A stretch of DNA of 14,441 nucleotides from Bacteroidota bacterium. Lineage in GTDB: Bacteria; Bacteroidota; Bacteroidia; Chitinophagales; Chitinophagaceae. Location: assembly GCA_023396345.1 (NCBI GenBank), contig JAEWWO010000319.1:1-14441 (forward strand), given 5' to 3'. The notes beneath the pieces were generated by a model. That model was given only the letters and a program-made list of their open reading frames with translations. It was not told the origin of the DNA and made no database searches. Within the stretch, counting starts at the first letter, position 1; the number at the start of each line of letters is the position of its first letter. Of the stretch, positions 7,460 through 14,441 are shown in pieces. Both the position numbers and the translations under genes were made by a program.

Positions 7460-8887
7460 TTAGAAGTAAAGATAATTAAGTATCTGTTGAGGGAATATAC
7501 CAATGAGAATAATCAAAGCAGCTAAAACCACAAGTGCTATTCTGAACCAGGGCTTAATCTCTGTGTTTAATTCTGCATCGCCGCTTTTGAAATACATAGA
7601 CTGTATCACTCTGAAATAATAATAGGCACTTACCGCAGCAAACAAAACGCCCGCCACTACCAGCCACGTATATCCCGGTACCTGCATTGCGGAAGAAAGC
7701 ACAAAATATTTGGCAAAGAAACCGGCAGTTAATGGTATACCTGCAAGAGATAGCAGGAACACAGCAGCAGAAAAAGCAAGTACAGGCTCTTTCTTCGCCA
7801 ACCCGTTAAAACCATCATAAGTATAGTCTTTCAGCTTCATCAGTACAGCAAAAATACCAATGGTAGCAAAGCTGTATGCTACTGCATAAATAGCCAGCCC
7901 TTCGAGACCGGTTTGATTTAAACTAAATAAAGCAAATAGCATAAAACCCGCCTGCGCGATACTTGAATAAGCAAGCATTCTTTTCACACTGTATTGAAAA
8001 ACGGCTGTAATATTACCTATAAGTAGCGTTAAGAAAATCAGCACGGCAAAAAGCATATTCCAGTTAACGCCTATTGTTTCGTTCAATTTTACATTTAGCT
8101 CGGGAGCTCTTGTACTGAATAATACATAGAAAGCTACAAACGAACCAACCTTTACAATAGTAGCCATGAATGAAGTGAATACACTCGGCGCTCCGTCATA
8201 CACATCCGGTGTCCAGAAATGGAACGGAGCCGCAGAAACCTTGAACGCAAATGTACACATCAGAATTATCATACCCGTAACATCAAGAAACGACATATAC
8301 TTAGTACCCGGCTCTGCCAGTGCTGCAACATCAGCAGTATAACCTCCCGTAAGTTGGAAAGTACCGGTCCCTCCATAAATCAAAGCAATACCCAATATCA
8401 TCACACCTGTTGTGAAGGCTCCCATCAGGAAGTATTTAAGCGCAGCCTCATTTCCCTTCAGGTTGCGTTTGTCTGCTCCGGTTAAGATATAGAGAGGGAT
8501 AGACATTAACTCAACCCCAATAAACATTAAGGTAAGATTGTTGAATGATGTGAGAATAGATATTCCGCATAAAACAAAAAATATCAGTGCAAAATACTCT
8601 CCCGTATACTTTCCTACTCTTTCAATTTCATCTGAAGAAAGTATAAAATAGATGGCTGAAGAAAGTAAAATTAAACTATTAAAAAACAGTCCTGTTTTAC
8701 TGAACATCAGCAGGTCGTACATGTTAAAAGTAAAGAAAGATCCATTGTATGTCTCGTAAACATTGGCTATCAGTGCTATAATAATTCCTGCTATGGCTGT
8801 GTATTTATAAGATTTCCGGTTCTTTATAAATGCGCTGCTCAGCATCATTATTACTCCAAAAATTGCTAAAAGTATAATCGCGTTCAT
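7460..8887 (-). CDS. nuoN: NADH-quinone oxidoreductase subunit N
   Basis: A 475-residue, very hydrophobic antiporter-like subunit of the complex I membrane arm, one of three proton-channel modules and the one nearest the J/K/H end. Family members have 14 membrane helices, and the length fits. Visible functional charges: Glu126 in FIGVELMSIPLYIL (helix 5), Lys216 in AFKVSAAPFHFWTPDVYDGAP (helix 7, broken), Lys246 in TIVKVGSF (helix 8) and Lys393 in LTAGFFAKYFVL (helix 12). These match the coupling residues described for E. coli NuoN. It is the last gene of the operon, 40 nt after nuoM and followed by a likely terminator. The start ATG is preceded by AAGAAGAAAG, a purine-rich stretch that could weakly act as a ribosome site. 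The gene is intact; NuoM and NuoL are excluded by the WTPDVYDGAP signature. Confidence 0.97.
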   Translation of the reverse strand: MNAIILLAIFGVIMMLSSAFIKNRKSYKYTAIAGIIIALIANVYETYNGSFFTFNMYDLLMFSKTGLFFNSLILLSSAIYFILSSDEIERVGKYTGEYFALIFFVLCGISILTSFNNLTLMFIGVELMSIPLYILTGADKRNLKGNEAALKYFLMGAFTTGVMILGIALIYGGTGTFQLTGGYTADVAALAEPGTKYMSFLDVTGMIILMCTFAFKVSAAPFHFWTPDVYDGAPSVFTSFMATIVKVGSFVAFYVLFSTRAPELNVKLNETIGVNWNMLFAVLIFLTLLIGNITAVFQYSVKRMLAYSSIAQAGFMLFALFSLNQTGLEGLAIYAVAYSFATIGIFAVLMKLKDYTYDGFNGLAKKEPVLAFSAAVFLLSLAGIPLTAGFFAKYFVLSSAMQVPGYTWLVVAGVLFAAVSAYYYFRVIQSMYFKSGDAELNTEIKPWFRIALVVLAALIILIGIFPQQILNYLYF

Positions 8888-8897
8888 CTTTCTTCTT

Positions 8898-8913
8898 TAA
8901 TTAATATTAATTA
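8898..8913. repeat. Perfect 16-bp A/T palindrome between nuoM and nuoN
   Basis: TAATTAATATTAATTA is its own reverse complement and lies inside the 40-nt nuoM-nuoN gap, 10 nt before the nuoN ATG. It may be a low-complexity coincidence or a weak intercistronic processing site. There is no GC pair and no loop, so it is not a terminator. Confidence 0.5.
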
Positions 8914-8927
8914 CCGATAAATATTTT

Positions 8928-10349
8928 TTATTTAGCTGTTAAAGCTGCTACCGTATCAGCGGTAAGGTTTAATAATGGCTGAGGATATACGCCCAGCAAT
9001 AATATAAATATAGCTATACAAATCAATGCAGCATTGGAACCTGAATGACTGTCATGCGCAGGCTCTGTAAGTGTATTTGTTTTTCCAAAGAAAATATTTT
9101 GTATCATATTTAAAGTGTATACTGCTACCAGAATAATACTCAAACAAACCACAACGCCCATCCATATGTTGTGACGGAATATTCCGTTAAACATCAAAAA
9201 TTCTCCTATAAAAGCGTTTGTAAGCGGAAGCGATACATTAGCCAAAGCCATCACCGTTAATAAGATGGCAAGAGTTGGTGCTTTTTGAGCCAGTCCTGAA
9301 AGATCGCTAATTTTTCTTGTTCCAAACTGTTGCTCTATAGTATTCACTACAATCCATAAACCAATTACATTGATACCGTGATTGAACATCTGCAACATCA
9401 CGCCGTTTAATGCCACATCTTTATTGGCAAAAATAGCTGCCGCCATAATACCGATGTGTGCAATAGAGGAATAAGCTATCAGCTTCTTTAAATCGTTTTG
9501 TCTGATGGCAATTAATGATGCATACAGCACTCCGGCAATTGCTATCCACATAATCAGATTTTGAAACTGCACCACGGAATCCGGAAACACAGGCAAAATA
9601 TATCTGATAGTTGCGTAGATTCCCATTTTCACCATTATCCCGCTCAATATCATGGTTAATGCCGTTGGCGATTGTTGATAAGCAACCGGCTGCCAGGTGT
9701 GTAAAGGAAACACAGGCATTTTAATAGCAAAGGCTATAAAGAACAACCAAAATCCAATATTCTGTTCGGCTGCACTAAGATTAAGATTGTAAAAAGAAGA
9801 CAGAGCAAATGAGCCGTCCGGTGTTTTTTGATATAAATAGATAAGCCCTACCAGCATTAATAAAGACCCTACAAACGTATAAACAAAGAACTTAAACGAA
9901 GCCTGTATACGCTTTTCGCCACCCCACATGGAAGAAACAAAATATGCAGGAATAAGAGCCAGCTCCCAAAAGAAATAAAACAACAAAACATCAGCAGCTA
10001 AAAACACGCCCAGCATGCCCGCTAGTGTAAGGAACAACAAACCATAAAAACTTCCTGCTCTTTTGTAATTGTTATTATAAGAACCCGCCAGAATCAACGG
10101 CAGAGAAAAAGTAGTAAGAATGCTCAGCATTTTAGCCATACCATCTGCCGTAAAGCTAAACTTCGCTCCAAACATGGGCAGCCACTCTGCCTCATTGTGA
10201 ACCGTTCCGGACGGACTTAGCTGCCAGGCAGCCAGCAAAAAAACAATTACAGAAAAAACCAATGATAATGTTTTTGCCGTATTTCTGTCTTTTACAAAAA
10301 ACAGTCCTATGCCAAATAAAATCGGAACGAGTATTAGTAAATATAACAT
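8928..10349 (-). CDS. nuoM: NADH-quinone oxidoreductase subunit M
   Basis: A 473-residue antiporter-like subunit occupying the middle of the complex I proton-pumping arm. Visible key residues are Glu129 in FFWELALIPAYF (helix 5), Lys210 in AFAIKMPVFPLHTWQPVAYQQSPTA (helix 7), Lys241 in GIMVKMGIYATIRY (helix 8) and Glu383 in NAFIGEFLMFNGIF. The terminal glutamate in place of lysine is the hallmark that separates NuoM from NuoL and NuoN. The N-terminus MLYLLILVPILFGIG places the start in the expected membrane helix. Upstream nuoL is 64 nt away, the widest gap in this operon. No Shine-Dalgarno is evident. Intact and of family length, slightly shorter than the E. coli protein. Confidence 0.97.
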   Translation of the reverse strand: MLYLLILVPILFGIGLFFVKDRNTAKTLSLVFSVIVFLLAAWQLSPSGTVHNEAEWLPMFGAKFSFTADGMAKMLSILTTFSLPLILAGSYNNNYKRAGSFYGLLFLTLAGMLGVFLAADVLLFYFFWELALIPAYFVSSMWGGEKRIQASFKFFVYTFVGSLLMLVGLIYLYQKTPDGSFALSSFYNLNLSAAEQNIGFWLFFIAFAIKMPVFPLHTWQPVAYQQSPTALTMILSGIMVKMGIYATIRYILPVFPDSVVQFQNLIMWIAIAGVLYASLIAIRQNDLKKLIAYSSIAHIGIMAAAIFANKDVALNGVMLQMFNHGINVIGLWIVVNTIEQQFGTRKISDLSGLAQKAPTLAILLTVMALANVSLPLTNAFIGEFLMFNGIFRHNIWMGVVVCLSIILVAVYTLNMIQNIFFGKTNTLTEPAHDSHSGSNAALICIAIFILLLGVYPQPLLNLTADTVAALTAK

Positions 10350-10413
10350 ATGTCTTTAAAGTTTAACGCTGCGGTTTTATCCGTAACGATTTTGCCTACT
10401 AAATCCTTATTTT

Positions 10414-12357
10414 CTAATTAAATATTTTATTTATAACCGACAGTATTGCCGCCTGATTCCAGAATAACATATACAACACTATCAGCGACGCTACCATTAT
10501 TAAAATATACACGCCTGTCTGTCCTCCCTGAATCAATCTTAACTGGCGGGAAGAGTACTGTACCAGTTTGCCCACGCCATTTACAGCGCCGTCTATTCCT
10601 GACTTTTCTACAACATTTTTAAAGAAGGATGCCAAACCATACAACGGTTTTACTATTACACCATTGTATAATTCATCAACATACCATTTATTCTCCAACA
10701 CTTTGGCAAATCCAGTATTCTCTTCATTTTTATTTTCGTAATTACCATATTTCTTCCATGCCCATAAAATCATAATAATGATAAGTAATACACTGATGCC
10801 CATTAACATCCACTCTGTACTGTGCGATACATGATGTGGTTGCTGAATAGCAAAAGAATCTGCAAAAACAGGAGCAAGGAAATTATTCAGCGCATGGGCT
10901 CCTTCTTTCATTACGGGTGGAATACCTAAAAATCCGCCAAAAACAGCAAGAATAGCCAATACTATCAACGCAAAGGTCATAGGTTTTGGACTTTCGTGTA
11001 AATGATTTTCCTGGTGTGTAGTCCCTCTGAAATTTCCTAAGAAAGTCATTCCGTACAGGCGGAACATATAGAATGCCGTCATTAAAGCACCTATCAATCC
11101 TAACACATAATAAACGGGGTTAGCGGCAAATGCAGCTGCCAGTATTTCATCTTTAGAGAAAAATCCGGAGAACGGCGGAACTCCTGCTATAGCTAAACAT
11201 GACAGCAGAAAAGTAATGTGTGTTACAGGCATTTGTTTTTTCAGTCCTCCCATTCTGCGAATGTCCTGCTCGCCACCCATTGCGTGAATTACAGAACCTG
11301 CTCCCAAGAACAAACAGGCTTTAAAAAAAGCATGTGTCATCACATGAAAAACAGCACCACCAAAAGCTCCTACGCCTAAGCCTAAAAACATGTATCCTAA
11401 TTGGCTTACAGTAGAATACGCTAAAACTTTTTTAATATCATTTTGTTTTAGAGCAATTGTTGCTGCAAACACAGCTGTTGCAACACCAATGATTGCAACC
11501 ACCATCAAAGATACAGGTGCCAATGTATATAAAATATTGCTTCTTGCAACCATGTAAATACCGGCTGTTACCATTGTAGCCGCGTGTATAAGTGCCGATA
11601 CAGGCGTAGGACCTGCCATGGCATCGGGCAGCCAGGTGTACAACGGAATCTGTGCACTTTTACCAGTTGCTCCAAGAAATAATAATAAAGTAATTGCAGT
11701 AACATCTGTTTGTGTGAAATACTGCATCGGATTATTAAACACAACAGCAAAATCCGCAGAACCTACTTTTGCCAGTATCCAGAAAATAGCCAAAAGAAAT
11801 CCGAAATCACCAATTCTGTTCATTACAAAGGCTTTTCTTGCAGCCTTGCTATTGTTTATATCTTTAAACCAGAAACCAATTAACAAATAAGAACATAAAC
11901 CAACCCCTTCCCAGCCTATAAACATTACTACAAAATTGGCTCCCATTACCAACAGCAACATGGAAAAGATAAACAGGTTTAAATAAGCAAAATATCTTCC
12001 GTAATGTTCATTTGTTTCTTCATGCATATAGGATGTTGAATACACATGTATTAAAAACCCAACTCCGGTTATAATCAGCAAAAAGATAGAAGATAACTGA
12101 TCTATCTGAAAGGCAAAAGGAATGGTAAAATCTGCTACTTTAATAAAATTAAAATAATGATATACCGAAGCAGCTTCAGTGCCTGCTTTTGAAGCAGTGT
12201 ACACATCCCAGAAAAGGTAGCAGGATATTAAAAAAGAAACGAATACAGTACCGCAACCTATAATATTAATAAGCGATTTACTTAATTGTTTTCTAAAAAT
12301 ACCATTAATCAAAAAACCTATAAAAGGTAATAATGGAATTAATAAAGCTAAGTTCAT
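10414..12357 (-). CDS. nuoL: NADH-quinone oxidoreductase subunit L
   Basis: A 647-residue distal proton-pumping subunit of complex I, a little longer than E. coli NuoL as is common in Bacteroidota. The N-terminal proton antiporter module holds GWEGVGLCSYLLIGFW with Glu150, and GATGKSAQIPLYTWLPDAM with Lys233, followed by AGPTPVSALIHAATMVTAGIY with His258. Lys402 in SGFFSKDEIL is the terminal channel lysine. The C-terminal part has the long lateral-helix region (about 540-605, containing NKWYVDELYNGVIVKPLYGL) and an anchoring membrane helix (about 614-634). That helix runs along NuoM and NuoN and braces the arm. The start at 12357 follows nuoK by 32 nt. The stop is TAG. The gene is intact with no frameshift. 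Confidence 0.98.
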   Translation of the reverse strand: MNLALLIPLLPFIGFLINGIFRKQLSKSLINIIGCGTVFVSFLISCYLFWDVYTASKAGTEAASVYHYFNFIKVADFTIPFAFQIDQLSSIFLLIITGVGFLIHVYSTSYMHEETNEHYGRYFAYLNLFIFSMLLLVMGANFVVMFIGWEGVGLCSYLLIGFWFKDINNSKAARKAFVMNRIGDFGFLLAIFWILAKVGSADFAVVFNNPMQYFTQTDVTAITLLLFLGATGKSAQIPLYTWLPDAMAGPTPVSALIHAATMVTAGIYMVARSNILYTLAPVSLMVVAIIGVATAVFAATIALKQNDIKKVLAYSTVSQLGYMFLGLGVGAFGGAVFHVMTHAFFKACLFLGAGSVIHAMGGEQDIRRMGGLKKQMPVTHITFLLSCLAIAGVPPFSGFFSKDEILAAAFAANPVYYVLGLIGALMTAFYMFRLYGMTFLGNFRGTTHQENHLHESPKPMTFALIVLAILAVFGGFLGIPPVMKEGAHALNNFLAPVFADSFAIQQPHHVSHSTEWMLMGISVLLIIIMILWAWKKYGNYENKNEENTGFAKVLENKWYVDELYNGVIVKPLYGLASFFKNVVEKSGIDGAVNGVGKLVQYSSRQLRLIQGGQTGVYILIMVASLIVLYMLFWNQAAILSVINKIFN

Positions 12358-12389
12358 AATGTAATTTAGTTATAAGTCCGATCTACTGT

Positions 12390-12713
12390 TTAGTTCTTCA
12401 GTCTGTTTAAGAAATTAATATCTACGGTGTGTATATTTCTATACATCATTACAATAATTGCCAACCCTACTGCTACTTCTGCCGCTGCCACCACCATTAC
12501 AAAAAAGACAAACAATTGCCCGTCAATTCCGGCGTTGGTTGCAGGAAATGCTGCATGATGCATTTTTGAAAATGCTACAAGTAAAAGGTTTACTGAATTA
12601 AGCATCAGCTCTATGCACATAAAAACAATAATGGCATTTCTTCTTACGAAAACACCTGTAACTCCTATGCAAAATAACGTTGCGGCTAAAGCTATAAAAT
12701 ATTCTACTGGCAT
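12390..12713 (-). CDS. nuoK: NADH-quinone oxidoreductase subunit K
   Basis: A 107-residue, three-helix MrpC-like subunit of the complex I membrane arm. Glu35 in [19 protein letters not shown] and Glu79 in [15 protein letters not shown] are the two buried glutamates of the E-channel (E. coli Glu36 and Glu72). The [15 protein letters not shown] signature is clear. It starts at the ATG at 12713, 28 nt after nuoJ, and precedes nuoL by 32 nt. No Shine-Dalgarno is visible in the A/T-rich upstream bases. Full family length. Confidence 0.97.
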   Translation of the reverse strand: MPVEYFIALAATLFCIGVTGVFVRRNAIIVFMCIELMLNSVNLLLVAFSKMHHAAFPATNAGIDGQLFVFFVMVVAAAEVAVGLAIIVMMYRNIHTVDINFLNRLKN

Positions 12714-12741
12714 ATTTTTTATTTTTATCTCTGTATTTTCT

Positions 12742-13254
12742 TTAATCTTTTTTTCCTATTACCACAGCTCCTACCATAGCGCTCAAAAACAAAATGCTAC
12801 AAATTTCAAACGGAATGGCATATTGTGTAAATAAGGTTTGTCCCAGGTTTTCAATTAATCCTATATGTCCGTCATTCACCATTACTGTTTTACCGGGTGT
12901 TAACTCTCCGGAAGTTCTTGCAACAGAGAGTAACATAGTAAACAACAATCCTCCCGTAATCACTCCTAAAAATTTCATTCTGATGTTTCTGTTTGGGCGT
13001 GGAATATTTTGCAGATTGATAAGCATTACCACAAACAGGAAAAGCACCATGATGGCTCCTGCGTACACAATGACATTTACCACAGCCAGGAACTGTGCAT
13101 TGAGCATTATGTAATGTCCTGTGATGGTGAAAAAAGTTGCAATAAGCCACAATATACTATATATAGGGTTTTTGCTTATTACTACCATAAGGGCGCATAT
13201 GATAGATGCGGTGCTTAATATCCAGAATATAATAGTTGCTAAGTCCATATTCAA
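12742..13254 (-). CDS. nuoJ: NADH-quinone oxidoreductase subunit J
   Basis: A 170-residue, five-helix subunit of the complex I membrane arm. The hallmark of the family is seen at about residues 29-82: [14 protein letters not shown], then [31 protein letters not shown]. The [11 protein letters not shown] segment carries the pi-bulge helix implicated in coupling. A polar periplasmic stretch of about 40 residues follows, then a final membrane helix ([22 protein letters not shown]). Two ATG codons, at 13254 and 13248, both give workable starts; the upstream one was kept. It follows nuoI by 23 nt. Confidence 0.96.
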   Translation of the reverse strand: MNMDLATIIFWILSTASIICALMVVISKNPIYSILWLIATFFTITGHYIMLNAQFLAVVNVIVYAGAIMVLFLFVVMLINLQNIPRPNRNIRMKFLGVITGGLLFTMLLSVARTSGELTPGKTVMVNDGHIGLIENLGQTLFTQYAIPFEICSILFLSAMVGAVVIGKKD

Positions 13255-13259
13255 ATCTC

Positions 13260-13274
13260 TAAATAAGTTATTTA
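13260..13274. repeat. 15-bp A/T palindrome between nuoI and nuoJ
   Basis: TAAATAA-G-TTATTTA has perfect 7-bp arms around one base and fills most of the 23-nt nuoI-nuoJ gap. It is A/T-only apart from the central G, so it may be chance; it cannot be a strong terminator. Confidence 0.4.
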
Positions 13275-13277
13275 TCG

Positions 13278-13838
13278 TTATTTCATGCTGCCTGCCGTGG
13301 TAGGCTTTTGTTTTCCTAATGCCTCATCATAAGCCTCTTTGTCTGTAAGCGGATTAGGAATGAGTAAATCATCTTTTTTATAAATGAATTTTTTTCTTGT
13401 AAAATCAGAAGGGGCAAAAGTTTCGCTTAGATAAATGGCATCTTTAGGACAAGCCTCTTCGCACAAACCGCAGAAAATACATCTCAGCATATTTATCTCG
13501 TACTTTGCTGCATATTTTTCTTCGCGATAGAGATGCTCTTCTCCGTCCAGTCTTTCGGCAGCTTCCATTGTAATAGCTTCTGCCGGACAAGATAAAGCAC
13601 ACAAGCCACAGGCTGTACAACGTTCACGACCCTGCTCATCGCGGTTAAGCACATGCAACCCTCTGAAAACAGGGCTGAATGGTCGTTCCTGCTCGGGATA
13701 ACGGGTTGTTATCTTTTTCTGAAACATGTGTTTTAAAGTAATAGACATGCCTTTTACAATTGCAGGAAGATAAATTTTCTCCGCAAAATTCATGGGTCTT
13801 CTGTCTACATCCGTACTTCTATCAGTTAATCTTTGCAT
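13278..13838 (-). CDS. nuoI: NADH-quinone oxidoreductase subunit I (2x[4Fe-4S])
   Basis: A 186-residue iron-sulfur subunit that links the peripheral electron wire (clusters N6a and N6b) to the quinone-side end of complex I. Two ferredoxin-type motifs are present: C74-x2-C77-x2-C80-x3-C84-P and C120-x2-C123-x2-C126-x3-C130-P. As usual for this fold, the last Cys of each motif would complete the cluster bound by the other motif. The N-terminal amphipathic part (YLPAIVKGMSITLKHMF) is the membrane-facing helix of the family. An alternative start is the ATG encoding Met16 (MNFAEKIYLP), which also fits the family. The longer form is kept because its ATG lies 18 nt after the nuoH stop. The C-terminal tail (about 155-186) is polar and poorly conserved. 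Confidence 0.97.
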   Translation of the reverse strand: MQRLTDRSTDVDRRPMNFAEKIYLPAIVKGMSITLKHMFQKKITTRYPEQERPFSPVFRGLHVLNRDEQGRERCTACGLCALSCPAEAITMEAAERLDGEEHLYREEKYAAKYEINMLRCIFCGLCEEACPKDAIYLSETFAPSDFTRKKFIYKKDDLLIPNPLTDKEAYDEALGKQKPTTAGSMK

Positions 13839-13856
13839 TATCTGTTGTTACAAAAT

Positions 13857-14441
13857 TTATTTATTAAAAATCAGCATAAACAGTGCTGTAAGCAGCATGT
13901 TTACAATTGCCAGAGGCAATAATCCTTTCCATCCCAGATTCATCAATTGGTCATATCTGAATCTTGGCACAGTCCAGCGCACCCACATAAATACAAATAC
14001 AAAAAACAGTGCTTTTACCATTAATGCTATCACCCCTACGGCAGCCGCCCAATTAGGATGCAATGTACTTTCATCAAAGAACGGAATATCATATCCGCCC
14101 AGGAATAAAGTAGACATGATAAGTCCGACTACAAACATATTTACATATTCATAGAACATATAAAATCCAAAAGTCATAGAGGAGTATTCCAGATGGAAGC
14201 CCTGATTCAGTTCTGACTCAGCTTCGGGCAAATCAAACGGAGTTCTATTACACTCTGCAAACATACATATCCAAAACAGCAGAAAACCCAGTGGTTGATA
14301 AACAATGTTCCACACACCTGTTTCTATTTGCGTGTCTACAATTGAGCGCAGACTTAAAGAGCCAGTTACCAGCAGGAGTGCAATCAGCGACATACCTAAT
14401 GCCAACTCGTAGCTGATGGTTTGCGATGCTCCACGCAAGGC
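13857..14441 (-). CDS. nuoH: NADH-quinone oxidoreductase subunit H, C-terminal part only
   Basis: The frame is open to the window edge, so the N-terminal part (about 40 percent of a family length near 330-350) is missing. The TTG at 14438 is an internal leucine codon in ALRGASQTISYELALGM, not a start. The 194 visible residues carry the NuoH signature RTPFDLPEAESELNQGFHLEYSSMTFGFYMFYEYVNM, whose acidic loop contributes to the quinone cavity. They also carry the terminal WVRWTVPRFRYDQLMNLGWKGLLPLAI, with at least five membrane helices between and around these. This subunit forms the base of the ubiquinone/menaquinone channel and its junction with NuoI. It overlaps nothing and is 18 nt upstream of nuoI, consistent with the usual nuoH-I-J-K-L-M-N order. 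The rest of nuo and the operon promoter lie beyond the right edge. Confidence 0.97.
   Translation of the reverse strand, partial: ALRGASQTISYELALGMSLIALLLVTGSLSLRSIVDTQIETGVWNIVYQPLGFLLFWICMFAECNRTPFDLPEAESELNQGFHLEYSSMTFGFYMFYEYVNMFVVGLIMSTLFLGGYDIPFFDESTLHPNWAAAVGVIALMVKALFFVFVFMWVRWTVPRFRYDQLMNLGWKGLLPLAIVNMLLTALFMLIFNK

Noticed and set aside
7453..7469. TTACTT/AAGTAA hairpin over the nuoN stop codon
   Set aside because: Six mainly A/T pairs with no T run downstream; the stem at 7401-7434 is the better terminator candidate.
10350..10413. Possible hairpin in the 64-nt nuoL-nuoM gap
   Set aside because: Only a 3-bp CGG/CCG core with mismatched flanks is present, so it is too weak to call an element.
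11618..11890. + strand open frame antisense to nuoL, and similar frames at 8219-8485, 12613-12834 and 12794-13114
   Set aside because: All are opposite well-conserved complex I genes and show no domain, signal peptide or plausible start context.
13792..14154. 120-codon + strand open frame across nuoI/nuoH
   Set aside because: It is antisense to conserved nuoH coding sequence, spans a gene boundary and has no recognisable domain.
7460..14441. Possibility that the L/M/N genes are an Mrp antiporter or hydrogenase-linked complex instead of complex I
   Set aside because: The H-I-J-K-L-M-N order, NuoI double ferredoxin motif, NuoH acidic quinone loop and full-length NuoN identify ordinary complex I.

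Overview
The window looks like a chromosomal segment of a low-GC member of the Bacteroidota. The evidence is a one-protein hybrid two-component sensor/regulator, an adjacent SusC/SusD outer-membrane pair, and start codons preceded by A/T-rich sequence without clear Shine-Dalgarno motifs. The Rieske protein and the nuo gene style suggest the Chitinophagia/Sphingobacteriia side of the phylum, but this rests on recall of family sequences and is weak. I see no RNA genes, CRISPR array, insertion sequence, integrase or phage gene.

Left part (1-7240): a nutrient-uptake locus. It opens with the C-terminal two thirds of a hybrid two-component regulator on the + strand; its sensor propeller lies outside the window. 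A small Rieske [2Fe-2S] protein lies convergent to it on the - strand, with only 7 nt between the stop codons. A 241-nt, very A/T-rich divergent spacer with long A and T runs and a TAnnTTTG-like promoter element then leads into susC (TonB-dependent importer) and, 25 nt later, susD (substrate-binding surface lipoprotein). A strong intrinsic terminator closes the susCD unit. By analogy with known polysaccharide-utilisation loci, the regulator would sense a periplasmic degradation product and switch on susCD. No glycoside hydrolase, protease or other degradative gene is visible, so the substrate cannot be named.

Right part (7460-14441, - strand): the distal half of the respiratory complex I operon, read right to left as nuoH (truncated by the window edge), nuoI, nuoJ, nuoK, nuoL, nuoM, nuoN. 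Gaps are 18 to 64 nt and all belong to one transcription direction. The genes encode the quinone-site membrane subunit, the 2x[4Fe-4S] connecting subunit and the whole proton-pumping arm (J, K, L, M, N). The key charged residues are in place in every subunit checked. An A/T-stem hairpin just beyond nuoN is a plausible operon terminator.

The two parts meet tail to tail in a 277-nt convergent spacer holding two terminator-like hairpins and a third, unexplained 40-nt imperfect hairpin. Nothing here amounts to a clearly new biological system. The items most worth a second look are the homopolymer-rich susC promoter region, the Rieske gene placed inside the regulator/susCD locus, and the unexplained hairpin.
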